A DNA stretch of 57,321 nucleotides from Planctomycetaceae bacterium (lineage in GTDB: Bacteria > Planctomycetota > Planctomycetia > Pirellulales > UBA1268). A program made the translations under genes and the position numbers. Numbering within the stretch: position 1 is the first letter of the stretch; every line of letters begins with the position of its first letter. This document shows positions 52,221 through 57,321 of this stretch, in pieces. The notes under the pieces were generated by a model. It saw only the letters and a list, made by a program, of their open reading frames with translations. It did no database searches and was not told the origin of the DNA. The stretch covers positions 1-57,321 of the forward strand of contig JAJTED010000030.1 in NCBI GenBank assembly GCA_021300535.1, written 5' to 3'.

Positions 52221-54056
52221 TCACTTCGTGCCCTCCAGGTGGAGGAGCACGAGCGCCAGATCGGCGGGCGTGATCCCGCGGACGCGGCCGGCCTGGCCGA
52301 GCGTCTGCGGGCGGATGCGGGCCAGTTGCTCGCGGGCCTCGGCCCGGAGATGCCGCACGCCGGCGTAGTCGAAGCCGGCGGGAATCGGCCGCTCGGCGTG
52401 CCTCCGCTGCCGCTCGATCCGCTCCCGGTCGAGGGCCACGTAGCCGGCGTAACGGATGTCGTGCTCGATCTGGGTCGCGACATCCGGCGAAACCGTCGCC
52501 AGCGCCGGCAGCCGCGCGACACAGTCGGCCCAGCCGACCTCGGGCCGCTTGAGCAGGTCGGCGAGCGTCACGCCCTCGACGCGGTGGGCCGCCAGCGTGG
52601 CGAGCGTCGCCTCGATCTCCGCGGTCTTGGCCGCGAGCCGTTCCACGCGGTGCGGATCGGCGAGCCCGATGGTGGCGGCCAGCGGCGTGAGGCGGCGGTC
52701 GGCGTTGTCGTGCCGCAGCGCGAGCCGGTGCTCGGCGCGGCTGGTGAACATCCGATAGGGCTCGTCCACGCCCCGGGTCACGAGGTCGTCAACGAGCACG
52801 CCGATGTAGGAGTCTTCCCGGGCGAGCACGAGCGGATCCCGACCGGCGGCCACCCGTGCCGCGTTCGCGCCGGCCAGCAGCCCCTGGGCGGCGGCCTCCT
52901 CGTAGCCCGTCGTGCCGTTGATCTGCCCGGCGCAGAACAGCCGGGCGATCCGCTTGCTCTCGAGCGTCGCGAACAGCTGGTCGGGCGGGCAGTAGTCGTA
53001 TTCGACCGCGTAGCCATAGCGCATGATCACGGCCCGCTCCAGGCCGGGCACCATCCGCACCATCGCGTCCTGCACGTCCCGCGGCAGGCTCGTGGAGATG
53101 CCGTTGACGTAGATCTCACGGGTGCGGCGGCCTTCCGGCTCGAGGAACAGCTGGTGGCTCTCCTTGTCGGCGAACCGCACGACCTTGTCCTCGATGCTCG
53201 GGCAATACCGCGGGCCACGCGACTCGATCTGCCCGGTGAACATCGGCGCCCGATGGAGATTGGCCCGGATCAGATCGTGAATCGCGGGGCTGGTCTTCGT
53301 GATCCAGCAGACCATCTGCTCCTGCTCGATCGCGGCGGTGAGAAATGAGAACGGCTGGGGCACGGCGTCGCCCACCTGCACGTCGAGCCGCGCGAAGTCG
53401 ATCGACGTGGCCGAGAGCCGGCAGGGCGTGCCGGTCTTGAAGCGGTCGAGCGCGATGCCGGCCCGCTGGAGCGCCCGGCTCACGCCCGAGGTGGTGCCTT
53501 CCCCCGCCCGACCGCCGTCGGTCTTGGCCTCGCCGGTGTGCATCACGGCCTGGAGAAACGTGCCGGTCGTGAGCACCACCGCCGCGGCGCGGTACTCGGC
53601 GTCGCCCCGCACCCGTACGCCCGCGATCCGCCAGGCGGGCTCGCCGGAATCGGCAGCGACCGGCTCGAGCAGCAGGTCGTCGACCGTCTCCTGCCGGAGA
53701 TCGAGCTGCGCCGTCTCCTCGACGAGCCGCTTCACCTCCATCTGGTAGAGCTTCTTGTCGGCCTGGGCGCGGGGCCCGTGCATCGCCGGTCCCTTGGAGC
53801 GATTGAGCACGCGAAACTGAATGCCCGTGGCGTCGATCGCCCGCCCCATCACGCCGCCGAGCGCGTCGACCTCGCGGACGAGCTGCGCCTTGCCGACGCC
53901 GCCGATCGCCGGGTTGCAGCTCATCTGGCCGACCGTGTCGCAATTGGTCGTGAGCAGGGCCGTGCGGGCCCCGAGCCGGGCCGCGGCGCAGGCCGCCTCG
54001 ACCCCGGCATGGCCGGCCCCGATCACGAGCACGTCGTAGTGGTAGGTGCAGCCCAT
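52221..54056 (-). CDS. mnmG: tRNA uridine-5-carboxymethylaminomethyl modification enzyme MnmG
   Basis: 611 residues, normal length. With MnmE it adds the carboxymethylaminomethyl group to wobble U34 of certain tRNAs, using FAD and 5,10-methylene-THF. FAD-binding GAGHAGVEAA is at residues ~13-22, followed by CNPAIGGVGKAQLVREVDALGG, the family signature 2, and SKGPAMHGPRAQADK. The C-terminal GidA-associated domain (FDYAGVRHLRAEAREQL, ARIRPQTLGQAGRVRGI) is complete. ATG at 54056 puts the fold at the start. MnmE is not adjacent. Confidence 0.95.
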   Translation of the reverse strand: MGCTYHYDVLVIGAGHAGVEAACAAARLGARTALLTTNCDTVGQMSCNPAIGGVGKAQLVREVDALGGVMGRAIDATGIQFRVLNRSKGPAMHGPRAQADKKLYQMEVKRLVEETAQLDLRQETVDDLLLEPVAADSGEPAWRIAGVRVRGDAEYRAAAVVLTTGTFLQAVMHTGEAKTDGGRAGEGTTSGVSRALQRAGIALDRFKTGTPCRLSATSIDFARLDVQVGDAVPQPFSFLTAAIEQEQMVCWITKTSPAIHDLIRANLHRAPMFTGQIESRGPRYCPSIEDKVVRFADKESHQLFLEPEGRRTREIYVNGISTSLPRDVQDAMVRMVPGLERAVIMRYGYAVEYDYCPPDQLFATLESKRIARLFCAGQINGTTGYEEAAAQGLLAGANAARVAAGRDPLVLAREDSYIGVLVDDLVTRGVDEPYRMFTSRAEHRLALRHDNADRRLTPLAATIGLADPHRVERLAAKTAEIEATLATLAAHRVEGVTLADLLKRPEVGWADCVARLPALATVSPDVATQIEHDIRYAGYVALDRERIERQRRHAERPIPAGFDYAGVRHLRAEAREQLARIRPQTLGQAGRVRGITPADLALVLLHLEGTK

Positions 54057-54282
54057 CGTTGCGGCAGGCAAACCTGGCGGGTTGGGCGGCCTGGCGGCCG
54101 CCGGCAGACTCTGCCCGATTGAATCATCCACCCCGTCCGACGCAAAGCGCACGCCGAGAGCCGGCGTCATGCCGCCGCCGCTGCCGGCCGAAAAACCCTG
54201 TCAGAGCGCACCCCCACTTCGGGTGGCTTGCGTATCTTTCGGTGGGGGGTTCGGTCGCACTCGGTCACGAAGGAGTTGTTCC

Positions 54283-55398
54283 ATGATAGCGGCATTGGGT
54301 GCCAGAGCGGCGGGAGTTCGCTCGGCCTGGCTGATGGCGGTGGCGGCGGTGGTGGTGGAAACGGCGTCATGCGCGACGGCGATTCGGGCCCAGGAGCCGG
54401 TCGTGCCGCCGCCGCTGCCGCAGTTCGCGCCCGACATCGACGTGCAAGAGGTGGCCTGGAGCGGCGGCCCGACCTTCCCGGCGCCGCTGTGGACCTCATA
54501 CGCCCTGACCGACGCGCTCTTTTGGGGCCGCGACAACCAGGCGAGCAACCGGCCGCTCGTCGTTTCAGAGGGCACGGGCCAGCCGCTCGTGACGGCCCGT
54601 GATCTGCAGTTTCCGTTCAGCGAGGGCGTGCGGGCCTTCTATGGCCAGCGGGCCCCGGACCGCGGTGGCTGGGAGATCGGCTACTTCGGCGTCTACGGCC
54701 AGTCGGCCACGCAGGTCGTGGCTGCCACGCCGCCCGACTATCTGCAGTTGCCCGGTTCCCTCGGCCCGAACCTCACGGCGGATGGCGAGCTGGCCACGCT
54801 CAAATACAACTCCGTCATCAACAGCGCGGAGTTCAACCTCTTCAGCACGTCCTATGACTGGCGGCCACCGACCGCCAGCTGGCTGACGGTCGACTGGCTG
54901 GTCGGGTTCCGCTACGTCGGCGTCGAGGAGCAGGCGCTGATCGCCACGGAGTGCTGCGTCGACGACGGCTCGTTCACCACGGTGCCCTACGGCGTGCGGA
55001 CGCGGAACAACCTCTTCGGCGCCCAGATCGGCAACCGCAGCCGTTGGACCTGGGAGAATTGGGCCTTCGAGGGCTGGGCCAAGGCCGGCCTGTTCGGCAA
55101 CGCCCAAAAGCAGATCCAGGATCCGCTCATCGACTACACGGGCTTCGCGGAGCGGCCCGGGGTGTCGGACACCGGCGGCCAGGTGAGCTTCGTGGGTGAC
55201 ATCAACACGTCGGTGATCTACCGGCTCACGGAGGTGTGGGGCATCCGTGCGGGCTACAACCTGATCTGGATCGACGGCCTGGCCCTCGCCCCCAACCAGT
55301 TCGACTTCTCCACCGATACAGGGGCGGGGAGTCGGCTGGCGTCGGGCGGTGGCATCTTCATGCACGGTGCCAATCTGGGCCTCGAGGCCCGCTGGTAG
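54283..55398 (+). CDS. BBP7-type outer-membrane beta-barrel protein
   Basis: 371 residues. AAGGAG at 54270 before ATG 54283. Signal peptide with a long hydrophobic segment (SAWLMAVAAVVVE) and a likely cut after AIRAQ. The mature protein has alternating hydrophobic beta strands typical of a barrel (VRAFYGQRAPDRGGWEIGYFG, VDWLVGFRYVGVEEQ, NAEFNLF-like NSAEFNLFST) and ends GANLGLEARW, with a C-terminal aromatic residue as outer-membrane proteins have. Pattern fits BBP7, expanded in Planctomycetes. The gap 54057-54282 upstream (divergent mnmG) holds no gene. Confidence 0.72.
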   Translation: MIAALGARAAGVRSAWLMAVAAVVVETASCATAIRAQEPVVPPPLPQFAPDIDVQEVAWSGGPTFPAPLWTSYALTDALFWGRDNQASNRPLVVSEGTGQPLVTARDLQFPFSEGVRAFYGQRAPDRGGWEIGYFGVYGQSATQVVAATPPDYLQLPGSLGPNLTADGELATLKYNSVINSAEFNLFSTSYDWRPPTASWLTVDWLVGFRYVGVEEQALIATECCVDDGSFTTVPYGVRTRNNLFGAQIGNRSRWTWENWAFEGWAKAGLFGNAQKQIQDPLIDYTGFAERPGVSDTGGQVSFVGDINTSVIYRLTEVWGIRAGYNLIWIDGLALAPNQFDFSTDTGAGSRLASGGGIFMHGANLGLEARW

Positions 55399-55404
55399 GA
55401 TTGC

Positions 55405-57321
55405 TTAACCCGGCACGCGCAACGTGATCGGCGCGATACGGAGCGGCGGGGCGAGGAGCGGCGAGCTGGTCAACTGGGAGACGATCCCGGTCGGCCGGGC
55501 ATACTGCCGCACGCCCCGCGCTCCGCCGCCGCCGTTGAGGCCCTTGACGCCGTACAGGTTGTCCACGATGCCGTCGCCGGTGAGGTCGAGGGCCGCCGCG
55601 AACGCGCGGGCATTCGTCTTCACGAAGGACGAGAACGCCGTCAGCCTCGACAGTTGGCCACCGGTCGCGCCGCTGTAGACCTCGACGATCGAGTTGCCGC
55701 CGACGCCTGCCCCCACGATCACGTCGTCGATGGCGTCGCCGTCCCACCGTGCGATGGAGAGCGTCACACCACCCCGGAAGCCCGGCGCGATCACGAAGGC
55801 ACCGCGGACGACCTTTGGCGTGACCGACACGTCCCAGATCCGCGTCCACGCCCGGATGCCGGCGTTGGTGCCAGTGACGATCTCCGCGACCCCGTCGGGA
55901 GCGGACGACGTCTTCACGCCGTTGAAGTAGGTGCCGAAGTCACCGGCTGCGACCATGGTGCCGTTGGCGTATGGGGCCGGGAAGGCACGGAACGACCGGA
56001 AGGCCGCGTTGGCCACGGGATCGCCGGCCCCCGGGGTGACGGCGAACACCCGCACCATCGGAATCCCCGTGGACATGCCGGCGATGATGTCGTTGTTGCC
56101 GTCGCCATCGACGTCGCCCACGGCCACCTCGACGCCGCCGCGGTAGGCGGTGCCGAAGGGAAACGTCCGGTACGCAGTGAGCTCCACGCCCTGCGGCGTG
56201 AACACGCGGATCTGGCCGATCCGATTGCGGCCCGGGGCCACGATGATCTCGGCGATGTCGTCGCCGTCCATGTCACCGCTGGTGACGCGGACGCCGCCGC
56301 GGAAGCCGGGCTCGTAGGCGAGGAACTGCGACAGGATCGTGCCCGTGATCGGGTCGACCAGCCGTACCCACGGGGCGATGCCGCAGCCGTCGTCGGTGCC
56401 GATGACGAGCGCGGCGACGTCAGCCGTGGGATTGATCGGACCGTCGTAGGCGCTCGTGAAGGTGTCCTCCGCCACCTCCTCGCCGATCGTCGCCGTGGCG
56501 GTATTCACGATGTCGCTCTTGAAATCGCTGGTCAGGGCGGTGATTGAAAACGTCGCCGTCCCATCCACGGCGAGGTTCATCAGCTTGTCGATGCCCGCCG
56601 TGCTGTCGGTGACGGAATCAGGGCTGCCGTCAGCGGTGCCGGAGCCGGTGCCCGTGTAGGTGACGGTCCAACTCCAGCTGACGACGCCGGCCGGCAATGC
56701 ATCGACCACGCTGACGCCCGACGCGAAACTCGGGCCATTGTTGGTGACGACCACCGTGAAGTTCAGCGGACCGCCGCCTTTGTACGTTTCGTCGCCTTCC
56801 TTCTTGACGTCGAGATCGACGCCGGTCGTCACCAACACGTCCGCATCATCCGTGGCAGGGCCAGCGGTGTCGCTCGTCACCGTCGCGACGTTCTTCTTCA
56901 GACCCGCGGGCACGTCCGAGCCGACCGTGTAGTACACCACCAGCTGAGTCGTCCCCTGCTTCAGCTTCCCGATGTCCCACGTGATCTGATTCGCACCCGG
57001 CAGCGGATACGACACCGACTGGCCAGGGTCCAACGGACCGTACCCCGTCGGCACGAACCCCTCCGGAAGCGTGTCCACCACCACCACGTTCTTCGCGTCG
57101 GACGGACCGCTGTTCGTCACCGTGATCGTGAACGCCCCACTCTCGCCAGCGTTCAGGCTCGTCGGATCCGCGACCTTATCGATCGTCAGCGGTGCCACGA
57201 ATAAGGGGCTGCTCTCGTCCTTGCCCGTCAACTTGTCTCCCTTGGGCGGCTGGGCATACACGAAGTTCACGAGGTCCACCGTCGCTGACGGCAAGGTTTG
57301 GGCCGTGAAGATGATCGTTAC
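55405..57321 (-). CDS. Surface protein with DUF11 and FG-GAP/VCBS repeats, 5' truncated
   Basis: The frame is open to the right edge (VTIIFTAQTLP before the first candidate start, TTG 57294), so the N-terminus is missing. At least 638 residues remain. Two DUF11-type (conserved repeat) domains come first: TIDKVADPTSLNAGESGAF with TITVTNSGPSDAKNVVV, and LDVKKEGDETYKGGGPLNF with TVVVTNNGPSFASGVSV. They are followed by FG-GAP repeats with DxDxDG calcium sites (GDMDGDDIAEII, GDVDGDGNNDIIAG, ARWDGDAIDDVIVG, LDLTGDGIVDNLYG). GGVRV and GGVEV turns match those of the 14672 protein. Probably adhesin-like or structural. It ends 6 bp from the BBP7 gene. Confidence 0.8.
   Translation of the reverse strand, partial: VTIIFTAQTLPSATVDLVNFVYAQPPKGDKLTGKDESSPLFVAPLTIDKVADPTSLNAGESGAFTITVTNSGPSDAKNVVVVDTLPEGFVPTGYGPLDPGQSVSYPLPGANQITWDIGKLKQGTTQLVVYYTVGSDVPAGLKKNVATVTSDTAGPATDDADVLVTTGVDLDVKKEGDETYKGGGPLNFTVVVTNNGPSFASGVSVVDALPAGVVSWSWTVTYTGTGSGTADGSPDSVTDSTAGIDKLMNLAVDGTATFSITALTSDFKSDIVNTATATIGEEVAEDTFTSAYDGPINPTADVAALVIGTDDGCGIAPWVRLVDPITGTILSQFLAYEPGFRGGVRVTSGDMDGDDIAEIIVAPGRNRIGQIRVFTPQGVELTAYRTFPFGTAYRGGVEVAVGDVDGDGNNDIIAGMSTGIPMVRVFAVTPGAGDPVANAAFRSFRAFPAPYANGTMVAAGDFGTYFNGVKTSSAPDGVAEIVTGTNAGIRAWTRIWDVSVTPKVVRGAFVIAPGFRGGVTLSIARWDGDAIDDVIVGAGVGGNSIVEVYSGATGGQLSRLTAFSSFVKTNARAFAAALDLTGDGIVDNLYGVKGLNGGGGARGVRQYARPTGIVSQLTSSPLLAPPLRIAPITLRVPG

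Overview
The window is GC-rich, densely coded chromosomal DNA and almost certainly planctomycetal. Three kinds of protein point there: two large surface or secreted proteins whose N-termini carry an LExRxxL motif (LEPR-XLL-like), a BBP7-type outer-membrane barrel, and FG-GAP/DUF11 surface proteins. The assignment to Planctomycetes is inference. Both ends cut through genes: an RND adaptor on the left and a DUF11/FG-GAP protein on the right.

Layout. 0-4 kb: RND efflux adaptor and pump. 3.9-8.2 kb (minus): probable operon of a small Cys-rich protein, a TauE/SafE permease, an aldehyde dehydrogenase and a Baeyer-Villiger-type monooxygenase. 9.3-13.3 kb: a class II cyclic-nucleotide phosphodiesterase tail-to-tail with an adenylate cyclase that is translationally coupled to an acyl-CoA ligase-like protein. 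13.4-24.2 kb: MFS permeases, the two LEPR-XLL proteins, an SDR, and an MpaB/DUF2236-like protein with a C-terminal cyclic-nucleotide-binding-like domain. 24.3-26.3 kb: a truncated duplicate of the SDR 5' end, then a membrane acyltransferase with ankyrin repeats embedded in it. 26.6-31.9 kb: tRNA-Cys, then gnd, a broken SDR, zwf and dus (oxidative pentose phosphate genes). 32-43 kb: accessory DNA rich in structured intergenic repeats, with a decayed vapBC locus, a leucine-rich-like repeat protein, queG, a Gln/Asn-rich lipoprotein and a short SecA paralogue. 43.5-50.7 kb: a second dus, then sufR, nuoB, sufC, sufB, sufD and a Rieske-DUF59 fusion. 50.9-57.3 kb: glycosyltransferase, mnmG, BBP7 protein and a DUF11/FG-GAP protein.

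The most notable non-coding content is a set of modular repeats, named here A, B, C and D. A is about 156 bp with hairpin-forming inverted ends. B is about 124 bp with four hairpins. C is about 100 bp with three hairpins. D is a short palindromic repeat. Copies keep base pairing while the paired bases or loops change, which argues for selection on structure. The most notable proteins are the Rieske-DUF59 fusion and the orphan nuoB inside the suf cluster, the ankyrin-bearing acyltransferase, the MpaB-like/CNB protein and the short SecA. Several loci between 24 and 37 kb show truncation, internal deletion or frameshift. These are either real decay or assembly indels.
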